Positions 8,856-17,014 of a stretch of DNA of 64,000 nucleotides are shown here, piece by piece; within the stretch, counting starts at the first letter, position 1; every line of letters starts with the position of its first letter. The position numbers and the translations under genes are program-made. Under the pieces are notes generated by a model. It was not told the origin of the DNA, did not search any database, and worked only from the letters and a program-made list of their open reading frames with translations. This DNA is from Arthrobacter sp. E3 (lineage in GTDB: Bacteria > Actinomycetota > Actinomycetes > Actinomycetales > Micrococcaceae). The stretch is from positions 1-64,000 of the forward strand of contig NZ_JAFMPX010000008.1 in NCBI RefSeq assembly GCF_017353415.1. The letters run 5' to 3'.

Positions 8856-10009
8856 ATGGGAAGAGCGAAATTGCGTCCGGTAGCGCTCAGTGATGCGGAC
8901 CGGGACCGGCTCACGCGGATCGTGCGGACTGGTTCCTCGCCCGCGCAGCAGGTGCGCCGGGCGCGGATCCTGCTCGAGCTCGATGAGAACCGCCCGGAGA
9001 GGGAAGGGCCGTCACCGACTCATGTCGTGGTCGCCGAGCGCGCCGGAGTCTGCGCGGATACGGTCGTGAAGGTCTGTAAGGTGTACGTCGAGCGTGGGGG
9101 TGACGCCATCGATACCGTTACGCGCAAGAAGCGCCTGACCCCGCCGGTGGAAGCGAAAGTCACCGGAGACGTCGAGGCTCGCCTGATCGCACTGGCCTGC
9201 ACCAAACCACCCGAAGGTCACGCCACATGGAGCCTGAGACTGTTGGAGAAGCACGTACTGCTCACCGAGGGGATTCCACCCTTGGATCATTCAACGATCG
9301 GCCGGGTTTTAAAAAAACGAAACTTCAGCCTCACCTGAAAGAGTATTGGGCGATCCCGCCCAAGGCCAACGGGGAATTCGTCGCCCGCATGGAAGACGTC
9401 CTGGAGGTCTACGCACGCCCCTACGACGAAAATATTCCGGTGGTGTGTATGGATGAAAAACCATACCAGCTACTGGAATACACCCGACCGTCCATCGAGG
9501 CGAAGCCCGGACGCACGCGCAAGGAAGATTATGAATATTCCCGGCGGGGAGTGTGCTCCATTTTCGTGTGGGTCCAACCGCTGGCAGGCAAGCGCCGGGT
9601 GATCGCCAGACCGCGGCGCACCCGTGTGGACTGGGCCCATGAGGTCGACACGCTGCTCACCAAAGATTACCCCGACGCCCCGAAGGTCGTTCTGGTGATG
9701 GACAACCTCAACACCCACACCCTCGGTTCCCTTTATGAGGCGTTTGTCCCTGCCAGGGCCCGGGAACTGGCCTCCCGTCTGGAGATCCATTACACGCCCA
9801 AGCACGGCTCCTGGCTCAATGTCGCCGAAATTGAGCTCTCCGCGCTCTCGCGCCAATGCCTCTCCCGGCGGATCCCGGACATTGAAAAGCTGAACCACCA
9901 ACTCGGCCACTGGCAAAACGACGTCAACGCCGACCAGCGGACCGTCAACTGGCAATTCACCACAGACGATGCCAGGACCAAACTCCGCCACCTATACCCA
10001 GAACATTAG
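8856..10009 (+). CDS. IS630-family transposase (-1 programmed frameshift)
   Basis: Cut-and-paste transposase of the DDE_3 superfamily. The first frame (ATG 8856 to the slippery site) carries the DNA-binding helix-turn-helix region; the second carries the catalytic acids: CMDEK, VMDNLN and WLNVAEIE. Seven adenines at 9311-9317, read as TTA AAA AAA in the first frame, allow a -1 slip onto AAA AAA ACG, giving one product of about 384 residues across a junction that reads as normal family sequence. Without slippage the first frame ends at 9338. The stop codon lies inside the right inverted repeat. A simple frameshift mutation is possible but the site fits programmed slippage. Confidence 0.88.
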
Positions 10010-10023
10010 ACACGACACAGTAC
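10001..10023 (-). repeat. IS630 right terminal inverted repeat
   Basis: Reverse complement matches the left end at 21 of 23 positions; it contains the last two sense codons and the stop of the transposase gene. Confidence 0.9.
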
Positions 10024-10064
10024 TAGCGGGTGCCCGGCCATAGATTTTGGCAGTCATTTTTCGG

Positions 10065-10116
10065 CTGCAAGGCGGTGTAGGACGACTAGAATTGTTGGTT
10101 GACAGAGGCAACCAAC
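10065..10116 (+). promoter_or_regulatory. MFS gene promoter with palindromic operator
   Basis: CTGCAA (10065-10070) and TAGAAT (10087-10092) are 16 bases apart. A perfect inverted repeat, GTTGGTTG and CAACCAAC around 7 bases, occupies 10094-10101 and 10109-10116, at the expected transcription start. The layout suits repression by a TetR- or MarR-type dimer; no such gene lies nearby. Confidence 0.5.
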
Positions 10117-10153
10117 CACCCCTGCCCAGGAGTCCACTGAGGGGCTGAGTGAC

Positions 10154-12118
10154 GTGCTTCAAATAGGTAAACCAATCAGTGAAAACAGGCAGTTCCGGCA
10201 GGCCCGTGAGCTTGCCGGGCCGCACTACAAGTGGATTGCGCTCTCCAATACGACACTGGGCGTGCTCATGGCCTCCATCAACGCCTCGATCCTGCTGATC
10301 GCCCTGCCGGACATTTTCCGCGGCGTTGGCATCAATCCGCTGGCCCCGGGCAACACGAGCCTGCTGCTGTGGCTGATCATGGGCTACATGGTGGTCACGG
10401 CCGTGCTGGTGGTCAGCTTTGGCCGCTTGGGGGACATGTACGGCCGCGTGAAGATGTACAACGCCGGTTTTGCCATCTTCACGGTGTTTTCAATCCTGCT
10501 GGCCGTGACGTGGATGCAAGGTGTCCCCGCCGTGTACTGGCTCATCATCATGCGCATCCTCCAAGGCGTGGGTGGGGCCATGCTCATGGCCAATTCCAAC
10601 GCCATCATCACCGACGCGTTCTCGGTGGAGCAGCGCGGGCTGGCGCTGGGCCTGAATCAGGTTGCAGGGATCGCCGGAGCCTTCCTAGGCCTGATCATTG
10701 GCGGACTGCTGGGGCCCATTGACTGGCGGCTCGTGTTCCTTGTCTCGGTGCCCGTGGGAGTGTTCGGCACCGTCTGGGCCTATTTGAAGCTGCACGACAA
10801 CGGCATCCGTCAGCCGGGGCGACTCGACTGGTGGGGTAACATCACGTTCGCTGTGGGCCTGATTGCCCTGCTGGTGGGCATCACCTACGGCATCCAACCC
10901 TATGGGAAGCACACCATGGGCTGGACGAACCCTTGGGTGCTGGGCGCCATGGTGGGCGGCGCGCTTGTGCTGGGAATCTTCGTCCTCGTGGAGAAGCACG
11001 CTACCGACCCGATGTTTGAACTTTCACTCTTCCGTATCCGCGCCTTCACGGCCGGGAACCTGGCCAGCCTGCTCTCGGCCATCGGCAGGGGCGGGCTGAT
11101 GTTCATCCTGATCATCTGGCTGCAGGGCATCTGGCTTCCGCAGCACGGGTTCAGCTTCGCGCAAACGCCGCTCTGGGCCGGGATCTACATGCTGCCGCTG
11201 ACTATCGGGTTCCTTGTGGCGGGCCCGGTTTCCGGCGCCATCTCCGACCGGCACGGGGCCCGGCTGCTGGCCACCGGCGGCATGGTGGTGGCGGCGCTGA
11301 GCTTCGTATGGCTTCTGTTGTTGCCGGTGAACTTCCAGTTCTGGACTTTTGCCTTGGCACTGCTGCTCAACGGCGTCGGCATGGGCCTGTTCGCCGCACC
11401 CAACCGTGCCGGGATCATGAACTCCCTGCCGCCGAACCGCCGGGGTGTGGGCGCCGGCATGAGCACCACCTTTCAAAATTCGGCCATGGTCCTGTCGATC
11501 GGGATCTTCTTCTCCCTTATGATCACCGGCCTGGCCCGCTCCCTGCCGGCCACCTTGACGGCCGGGCTGACCGCCCATGGTGTTGCCGCTGCCGACGCCG
11601 GGCGCGTTGCCGGCCTGCCGCCGGTCTCCGTCTTGTTTGCCTCACTGCTTGGGTACAACCCGGTGCAGACTTTGCTGGGCCCTGCCGCCCTGGCGCACCT
11701 TCCCGCGTCCGACGCCGGATACCTCACCGGCCGTGCGTTCTTCCCGGCCCTGATCTCGGGCCCGTTTGCCGATGGGCTCGCCGTCGCGTTTTGTTTTGCC
11801 ATTGTGGCGTGCTTGGTTGCCGCTGTTGCCTCGGCATTGCGCGGGGGGAAGTACGCGTACGGCGAGGGCCTCGGTGACGACGGGGCTGCCTTGGTGGAAG
11901 CCCACGGCGGTGTTGGTGGTGCCGGCATCGCCCGGGGTGCCGTGAGCGCCGGGGGCGCCGCCGGGGTTACCGTAGGCGTCAAGGCAGCGGAGCCAGGGCG
12001 GGGCATTGCGGCGGCAGCTGCTGATGCCAACGCTGCGACCGCTGCGGCGCCCGCTCAACGCAGTGGGCGCAGGCAGCATCGGGGCGCCTTGCATTGGAGC
12101 AGTAAAAGCAGCAGATAA
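10154..12118 (+). CDS. DHA2-type MFS multidrug exporter
   Basis: Probable proton-driven efflux transporter in the cytoplasmic membrane. The 654-residue product has about 14 hydrophobic helices, as in the DHA2 (QacA/EmrB) group, with the GRLGDMYGR loop between helices 2 and 3, an RILQGVGGAM helix 4 motif and GPVSGAISDRHGARL in the second half. GTG start. The last 90 or so residues are a low-complexity Ala/Gly-rich tail ending in a basic Ser-rich stretch, unusual for the family. A palindromic operator-like site lies 38 bases upstream and the IS630 element ends 130 bases upstream. It converges with the methyltransferase remnant. Substrate unknown. Confidence 0.9.
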   Translation: MLQIGKPISENRQFRQARELAGPHYKWIALSNTTLGVLMASINASILLIALPDIFRGVGINPLAPGNTSLLLWLIMGYMVVTAVLVVSFGRLGDMYGRVKMYNAGFAIFTVFSILLAVTWMQGVPAVYWLIIMRILQGVGGAMLMANSNAIITDAFSVEQRGLALGLNQVAGIAGAFLGLIIGGLLGPIDWRLVFLVSVPVGVFGTVWAYLKLHDNGIRQPGRLDWWGNITFAVGLIALLVGITYGIQPYGKHTMGWTNPWVLGAMVGGALVLGIFVLVEKHATDPMFELSLFRIRAFTAGNLASLLSAIGRGGLMFILIIWLQGIWLPQHGFSFAQTPLWAGIYMLPLTIGFLVAGPVSGAISDRHGARLLATGGMVVAALSFVWLLLLPVNFQFWTFALALLLNGVGMGLFAAPNRAGIMNSLPPNRRGVGAGMSTTFQNSAMVLSIGIFFSLMITGLARSLPATLTAGLTAHGVAAADAGRVAGLPPVSVLFASLLGYNPVQTLLGPAALAHLPASDAGYLTGRAFFPALISGPFADGLAVAFCFAIVACLVAAVASALRGGKYAYGEGLGDDGAALVEAHGGVGGAGIARGAVSAGGAAGVTVGVKAAEPGRGIAAAAADANAATAAAPAQRSGRRQHRGALHWSSKSSR

Positions 12119-12133
12119 CTTGTGCGCAGCCCA

Positions 12134-13017
12134 CTACGCCTTGAGCGCTGCCCAGGCGGTGCGCCGGCCGCGGACCTGCAGATCCGTCCTGTGCAGCAGC
12201 GAGCTGGGACCGGCACCCGAGAGCAGCGCATCCAAGGCGGCGAGGTCCTGTGCTCGGAGTGCCGCGCCAGGGGAAGTGTCATGGGTTGCGGGAGCGCCAT
12301 CTCCTGACAGCGCTGTGCGGATGCGGCCCAGGAAGTTTGCGGCGTAACGTGCAGTGGGTTCCGGTAGGGGGCGCCCCATGGTGTTGAATGAGCGTTGTTC
12401 GGCCCTGTGGAACCCGGCCCGTTCGAGCTCCCCGCGCCAATCGGGGTGGGCATTCCACCCCTGGTGGGCCATGGCTGCGTGCAGCCGGGATTCCAAGCCC
12501 AGCTCGGCGGTGTGGCTGTCGGTGCCGTCCGCGGGCAAAAAGCTGGGCAGGCTGTCCATTTCCAGCACCACCAGCAGGCGCCCGGGGTTGAGTGCGGCAT
12601 ACATCCCGCCGATGGTGCGCTCCGGGCTGCTGACTTCGTGCAGGGACGACGACGCCCACATCAAGTCAGCGGTTGCGCTCTCAGGCCACGGCCCGTCAAG
12701 GTCGGCTTCGAGCGGGCGCACCCTGTCAGTGAAGCCCTGAGCGGCAGCCGCGGCCCGTGTGGCGGCCAGCATGCCAGCGGATCTGTCGAGGGCAGTGACT
12801 GAGGCGTTGCGGAAGCGTCGGGCCAGGGCCACTGTCCCTGCGCCCGTGCCGGCGCCGACGTCAAGGATGGTCCGTGGTGTTGTTTGGGCAATCCCGGCCG
12901 CCCACTCGGCGGCTTCCTCTAGGTAGGAGCCAAGGAGCAGGGCATCGAGGTCAAGCGTCTCTGCCAGTGCTTGGCCGTGGTCGTGGCTGCCGTGCCCGTT
13001 GTGACCGTGGGCGGCAT
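12134..13017 (-). pseudogene. SAM-dependent methyltransferase, start codon lost
   Basis: Encodes a class I methyltransferase: motif I DVGAGTGAGT, ALDRSAGML at the second strand, EADLDGPWPE, then WASSSLHEV and a C-terminal LHRTDLQVRG segment. The open frame reaches back to 13114 through a His-rich stretch (GHNGHGSHDHG), but contains no ATG, GTG or TTG before the GTG at 12832, which lies after motif I. An ATG at 13017-13015 would begin a His-rich protein if one base were added directly after it, so a 1-base deletion after the start is the simplest reading. It faces an XRE/cupin gene that is damaged too. The substrate is unknown. Confidence 0.65.
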
Positions 13018-13942
13018 GTTCGTGGATGCAGTGATCAGGGTGCGAATGCGCGGCCTTCGCGTGGCCCGGGGCTGGTCGCTGGACAACTTGGCGCCGCGCT
13101 GCGGGCTCAGCCCCTCAACGCTCAGCCGCATAGAGACCGGACAGCGGCGGATTGCGCTGGACCAGTTGGTGCCCATTTGCCGCGCCTTTGGCACCACGTT
13201 GGACGAACTCGTGGAGGCTGACGGCGATGCGGACGTCGTCATCCGGCCCCAGCCGGGCTACTCGCCGGGGCAGACGACGTGGGTGCTCTCGGACGGCGAT
13301 GGGATCCACGGCAAGACGGTGGCAAAAATGCGTAAAGCTCCCGACCTGTCGGGAGGCGGCCGCCGCCTTGGGGTCCATCCCGGGGAGGTGGCGGAATTCT
13401 CCACCATGGTCCCGCATGCCATCTGCGCCCACGACGGGCCCGTGGAGATCCTCACCATCTTGAACCACGAAGGCGGACGGGCACACCTTCACGGCACACA
13501 CGGAATTGACCAAGTCCCCTACCAGCCTGTGTGCAAGGATGGTTGCATGAAGCCAAACAACGTTCGGGCCTGGTCGCTGGCAGCGTTGTTGGCTGCCAGC
13601 GCGGTCAACCACCTGGCAAACCCGAAATTCTACTACCCCGTTGTTCCCGCTGTCCTGTGCACCGACAAGGAAGGCGCACTGGGGGTCATGACGCGGCGCC
13701 AATGGGTACTGGCCTCTGCTGCCCCTGAAGCATTGGCTGCGGCAGGTCTGCTGATACCCGGCACGCGCAAGCTGGCTGCAACGGCCACCACGGTGATGTT
13801 CATTGGATTTACCTTCGGGCATCTGACAGCGCTGCGCCACGCCTTCGGGCCGAACGGCTCCACGGAGCAGCGGCGCATCCATGCGGTACGGCTTCCACTA
13901 CAGATTCCGTTGGTAGCCTGGGCCTGGAAGTCCCGCGCATAA
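13016..13942 (+). CDS. XRE-family regulator with eroded cupin domain, in frame with a DoxX-like gene
   Basis: The first part is an XRE helix-turn-helix (LDNLAPRCGLSPSTLSRIE, about residues 22-40) followed by a cupin sensor domain, a type often found beside methyltransferase or efflux genes. The cupin passes from GVHPG straight to EVAEFSTMVPHA: from family knowledge some 25-30 residues of the barrel that normally lie between are missing, without frame loss. No stop follows; the frame runs into the DoxX-like sequence whose own ATG is at 13547. Either a fused 308-residue protein is made or, more likely, the regulator lost its stop and is decaying. The start could be ATG 13016 or GTG 13022, both overlapping the remnant methyltransferase start. 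Confidence 0.55.
   Translation: MFVDAVIRVRMRGLRVARGWSLDNLAPRCGLSPSTLSRIETGQRRIALDQLVPICRAFGTTLDELVEADGDADVVIRPQPGYSPGQTTWVLSDGDGIHGKTVAKMRKAPDLSGGGRRLGVHPGEVAEFSTMVPHAICAHDGPVEILTILNHEGGRAHLHGTHGIDQVPYQPVCKDGCMKPNNVRAWSLAALLAASAVNHLANPKFYYPVVPAVLCTDKEGALGVMTRRQWVLASAAPEALAAAGLLIPGTRKLAATATTVMFIGFTFGHLTALRHAFGPNGSTEQRRIHAVRLPLQIPLVAWAWKSRA
13547..13942 (+). CDS. DoxX-like small membrane protein
   Basis: A 131-residue protein with about four hydrophobic segments and the pattern of actinobacterial DoxX-like proteins: an NHLANPKFYYPVVP segment early, a TRRQWV helix start, PGTRKLAATAT near the middle and a LPLQIPLVAWAW C-terminal helix. The ATG at 13547 has an AAGGA Shine-Dalgarno 7 bases upstream, so independent translation is likely although the frame is continuous with the XRE/cupin gene. 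Related proteins are membrane-embedded and of uncertain function; a redox role is often assumed but not shown here. Confidence 0.65.
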   Translation: MKPNNVRAWSLAALLAASAVNHLANPKFYYPVVPAVLCTDKEGALGVMTRRQWVLASAAPEALAAAGLLIPGTRKLAATATTVMFIGFTFGHLTALRHAFGPNGSTEQRRIHAVRLPLQIPLVAWAWKSRA

Positions 13943-14022
13943 ACTGTCCGGATGCCGCCTCCCGGCAAGTAGCGGAAGTCCCAGCGAAGAACCACACAAA
14001 ACTGTCACCCAAGGAGTCCACG

Positions 14023-15207
14023 GTGGAAGCCGCATCCGAGAATAATCCCGCCCGTTTCGAGGGCAAGCCACGGCTCGCACTAACCCCGCCCATGGGCTGG
14101 AACAGCTGGAACTGTTTCCGCTGCTACGACATCAACGAGACTAAACTTCTCGAGGTTGCCGATTCCATGGTGGAATCCGGGATGCTCAAGGCTGGCTTTG
14201 ACACGTTCGTCATCGACGACTGCTGGCAGGCGCTTTCCCGCGACGTACACGGCAGGCTGCGCTCGCACCCGGCTCGTTTCCCCTCCGGAATGCGGTGGAT
14301 TGGTGAACAACTTAAGGAACGCGGCTTCAAATTCGGGCTCTACGGCTCGCCGGGGCGCAAGACCTGTGCCATGATCTATGACCGCTATCCCGGACACGAT
14401 CTGGGATCGTTCGGCCGCGAACAGCTGGATGCCAACACTTTTGCGGACTGGGGCGTGGACTTTCTCAAGTACGACTGGTGTGAGGCCGATGAAGACGGCA
14501 CTGGCCTGCGCTACCCGCAGGCCTTCGAGCGGATGGCGCTCGCCCTGGAAAATACGGGACGAGAGATTGTGTACTCAATCTCCGAGTACGGCCGCACCGA
14601 GCCGTGGACCTGGGCCTGGGAGTACGGCCACATGTGGCGGACCACCCCGGACATTGAAAAGAACTGGGCGTCCGTGCAATCCATCGCCGACCACCAGGCT
14701 GCGATCTCCGCTTTTTCCGGCCCGGGCGCCTGGAACGACCCGGACATGCTGCAAGTGGGCAACCCCGGCCTGAGCGATATTGAGTCCGCCACTCACTTTG
14801 CCCTGTGGTGCTTTTTTGCCGCCCCGTTGATGGCTGGTCACGACCCGCGCACCATGAGCGTGACCACACGGCGCCTGCTCACCAACGCGGCGTTGATCGG
14901 GATCAACCAGGACCCCCTGGGCGTGGGGGCCGTGCGGGAACAGCACGCATCAGGCCTTGACCTCTGGACACGCCCGCTGAGCACGGGGCGGGGATGGCTG
15001 GTGGTCAACCGCCTGGAGGAGCCCATTGTGCTGGCCTTCCGTGAAGGCTCCCTTCAGGTGGATGGTGCGATTCTTGCCGACCTGGGGGCCGAGCCGGAGT
15101 GCATCCCCGTCGAGGGGGGAGAGCTAGCCGTCTTGGAAAGTGGGCATGACTGGATCATCCAGCCACACGGCTGCTTCATCGTCACCTCAGCGGCCATACT
15201 CGAGTAG
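14023..15207 (+). CDS. GH27 alpha-galactosidase
   Basis: Glycoside hydrolase family 27 enzyme that releases terminal alpha-galactosyl residues with retention. The 394-residue product opens with the family signature TPPMGWNSWN (21-30). The catalytic nucleophile lies in KYDWC (Asp151) and the acid/base in WNDPDM (237-242); a CWQA cysteine pair region is near 67. A C-terminal beta-sandwich of about 90 residues follows the barrel. No signal peptide is seen, so it is probably cytoplasmic and acts on imported oligosaccharides. GTG start behind AAGGAG. It stands alone in this orientation, without a sugar transporter next to it. Confidence 0.92.
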   Translation: MEAASENNPARFEGKPRLALTPPMGWNSWNCFRCYDINETKLLEVADSMVESGMLKAGFDTFVIDDCWQALSRDVHGRLRSHPARFPSGMRWIGEQLKERGFKFGLYGSPGRKTCAMIYDRYPGHDLGSFGREQLDANTFADWGVDFLKYDWCEADEDGTGLRYPQAFERMALALENTGREIVYSISEYGRTEPWTWAWEYGHMWRTTPDIEKNWASVQSIADHQAAISAFSGPGAWNDPDMLQVGNPGLSDIESATHFALWCFFAAPLMAGHDPRTMSVTTRRLLTNAALIGINQDPLGVGAVREQHASGLDLWTRPLSTGRGWLVVNRLEEPIVLAFREGSLQVDGAILADLGAEPECIPVEGGELAVLESGHDWIIQPHGCFIVTSAAILE

Positions 15208-15265
15208 GCAGGTCTGCGGAGCAGCCCGGCAATCTCATTGATTTCGGGGAGTCTGCATTTGAAGT

Positions 15266-15284
15266 TTCGGTAAGCCTAAACTAA
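15266..15284 (+). promoter_or_regulatory. DtxR/IdeR-type operator upstream of the metal ABC operon
   Basis: TTCGGTAAGCCTAAACTAA agrees with the 19-base DtxR/IdeR consensus at 16 positions. It ends 9 bases before the ATG of the binding-protein gene and overlaps a possible -10 (TAAACT, 15277-15282), where a metal-loaded repressor would block transcription. A manganese-responsive member (MntR-like) would fit the cargo; the regulator gene is not in the window. Confidence 0.7.
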
Positions 15285-15293
15285 GGTCATGGC

Positions 15294-16262
15294 ATGCCGA
15301 TCTTCTCCGCCAAGTCCACGACTGCCAAGTTCAAGTTTCCCGCCCACCGCACAGTGACAGCAGCCTTCGCCTTGTTCGCGCTCGCAGTCACCGGTTGTAG
15401 CGACTCCGCCAACACCGCCATCAATGAGGCAGCCGATGACCGCCCGGTGGTGCTGACAACATTCACAGTCCTGGCTGATATCGCGCAAAACGTGGCGGGG
15501 GACAAGCTACTCGTGGAATCGATCACCAAAGCAGGTGCCGAAATTCATGGGTACGAACCAACGCCTGGTGACATTCGCAAGGCTGGCAAGGCAGATCTGA
15601 TCCTTGACAACGGGATGGGTTTGGAAGCTTGGTTCGAGCAGTTTGTACAGGATGTGAAAGCCCCGCACGTTGTTGTCTCCGAAGGTGTGGAAACCATTGA
15701 CATTGCCGAGGACGCATACAAGGACCTACCCAACCCGCACGCCTGGATGTCGCCGTCGAACGTGCAAATCTACGTCAAGAACATGGTGGGGGCATTCCAA
15801 AAACTGGATCCAGCCAATGCGCCGTTCTATGCGCACAACGGTGCCGCCTATAATGCCACCTTGCAGGTCATGCAGGACGATCTCGTGAACAAGCTCTCCG
15901 TGCTTCCGCAGAACCAGCGTGCTCTGGTCAGCTGCGAGGGGGCCTTTTCCTACCTGGCCCGTGATGCAGGCCTGAGCGAAAAGTACATTTGGGCGGTCAA
16001 CGCAGAGCAGCAGGCCACCCCGCAGCAAATTGCAGGCGCCATCGAATTTGTGCGCAGCAACCAGGTGCCAGCTGTCTTCTGCGAGTCAACCGTCTCGGCA
16101 GCACCCATGGAACGCGTGGTGGAGGCGACTGACGCCGTCTTTGGTGGCACCCTCTACGTTGATTCGCTGTCCGAAGCGGACGGTCCAGTACCCACCTACC
16201 TCGAGCTGATCCGTTATGACGCGAAAGTGATCGTCGACGCACTGACAGGGACCACGCCGTGA
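15294..16262 (+). CDS. Metal ABC transporter substrate-binding lipoprotein (Mn/Fe type)
   Basis: Extracellular metal-binding lipoprotein of cluster A-I (PsaA/MntA/SitA-like) that delivers Mn2+ or Fe2+ to the importer encoded downstream. The 322-residue precursor has a signal peptide with lipobox AVTGC (lipidated Cys35). The four expected ligands are present: His85 (IHGYEP), His149 (NPHAW), Glu215 (CEGAF) and Asp290 (YVDSLS). There is no His-rich loop as in ZnuA-type zinc proteins, which favours manganese or iron. An AAGG Shine-Dalgarno lies 7 bases before the ATG. The stop overlaps the next start (GTGA), so the genes are translationally coupled. A DtxR-like operator lies just upstream. Confidence 0.93.
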   Translation: MPIFSAKSTTAKFKFPAHRTVTAAFALFALAVTGCSDSANTAINEAADDRPVVLTTFTVLADIAQNVAGDKLLVESITKAGAEIHGYEPTPGDIRKAGKADLILDNGMGLEAWFEQFVQDVKAPHVVVSEGVETIDIAEDAYKDLPNPHAWMSPSNVQIYVKNMVGAFQKLDPANAPFYAHNGAAYNATLQVMQDDLVNKLSVLPQNQRALVSCEGAFSYLARDAGLSEKYIWAVNAEQQATPQQIAGAIEFVRSNQVPAVFCESTVSAAPMERVVEATDAVFGGTLYVDSLSEADGPVPTYLELIRYDAKVIVDALTGTTP

Positions 16263-17014
16263 GCGCCGCCATGGCTGCCGCCATCGACGTCGACGCAGTG
16301 ACGGTCCACTACGGTTTCGTGTTGGCCTTGGACCAGGCAACCCTCCGGCTCGAGAAGGGCCGGATCTGTGGTCTCGTGGGCATGAATGGTTCCGGAAAAT
16401 CCACGCTGTTCAAGGCCATCATGGGCCTCGTGAAGCCCGACGCCGGAATCGTCACCATTGCCGGCCAGGCACCGGCGGAGGCACGCCGCACCGGTGCCGT
16501 CAGCTATGTTCCGCAAAGCGAGGATGTCGACTGGCAGTTCCCCTTGTCTGTACAGGACGTGGTCATGATGGGTCGCTACGGACATATGGGTATGAGCCGC
16601 CGCACCAGAAAGGCAGACAAACTGGCCGTGGCCGAGGCTCTGGAGCGTGTAGAGCTGCACGACTACGCGAACCGGCAGATAGGGCAGCTTTCCGGGGGAC
16701 AGAAGAAGCGCACGTTCGTGGCACGCGGAATTGCGCAGGAGGCAACCACCCTGCTGCTCGATGAACCATTCGCTGGGGTGGACAAGCGTTCGGAAGCAAC
16801 GATTTCCAACTTGTTAAAGGAGCTCGCCCGGGAGGGTGCCACCATTCTTGTGTCCACCCACGACCTCCAGGCCCTGCCGGATTTGGCCGACGAGGCCGTC
16901 CTGCTCATGCGCCGGGTGCTCCTGCACGGAACGCCCGGGGATGTGCTGCAGCCCGACAACCTGGCACTGGCCTTTGGTCTTGATGTCATGAACCGAAGCG
17001 GGGCCACACTGTGA
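16259..17014 (+). CDS. Metal ABC transporter ATP-binding protein
   Basis: ATPase of the Mn/Fe importer, on the cytoplasmic face of the membrane. The 251-residue product has Walker A GMNGSGKST (41-49), the Q-loop in VPQSEDVDW, signature LSGGQ (144-148), Walker B LLLDEP (165-170) and the H-loop in STHDL. The GTG start overlaps the binding-protein stop, and the gene's own stop overlaps the permease start, so the three form one operon. Confidence 0.95.
   Translation: MSAAMAAAIDVDAVTVHYGFVLALDQATLRLEKGRICGLVGMNGSGKSTLFKAIMGLVKPDAGIVTIAGQAPAEARRTGAVSYVPQSEDVDWQFPLSVQDVVMMGRYGHMGMSRRTRKADKLAVAEALERVELHDYANRQIGQLSGGQKKRTFVARGIAQEATTLLLDEPFAGVDKRSEATISNLLKELAREGATILVSTHDLQALPDLADEAVLLMRRVLLHGTPGDVLQPDNLALAFGLDVMNRSGATL

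Larger units (their letters stand above)
8765..10023 (+). mobile_element. IS630-family insertion sequence
   Basis: A 1259-base element with 23-base terminal inverted repeats matching at 21 positions, flanked by a duplicated TA (8763-8764 and 10024-10025), the target expected of the IS630/Tc1 group. The wider repeat is CTAG on both sides, so a 4-base duplication cannot be excluded. It carries one transposase gene in two frames joined by a slippery A-run. Termini and DDE residues are intact, so it may be active. No second copy occurs in the window. Confidence 0.92.

Noticed and set aside
8765-10023. Possible composite transposon carrying the exporter or other cargo
   Set aside because: Only one IS630 copy is seen; the ends and TA duplication bound a single element with just the transposase.
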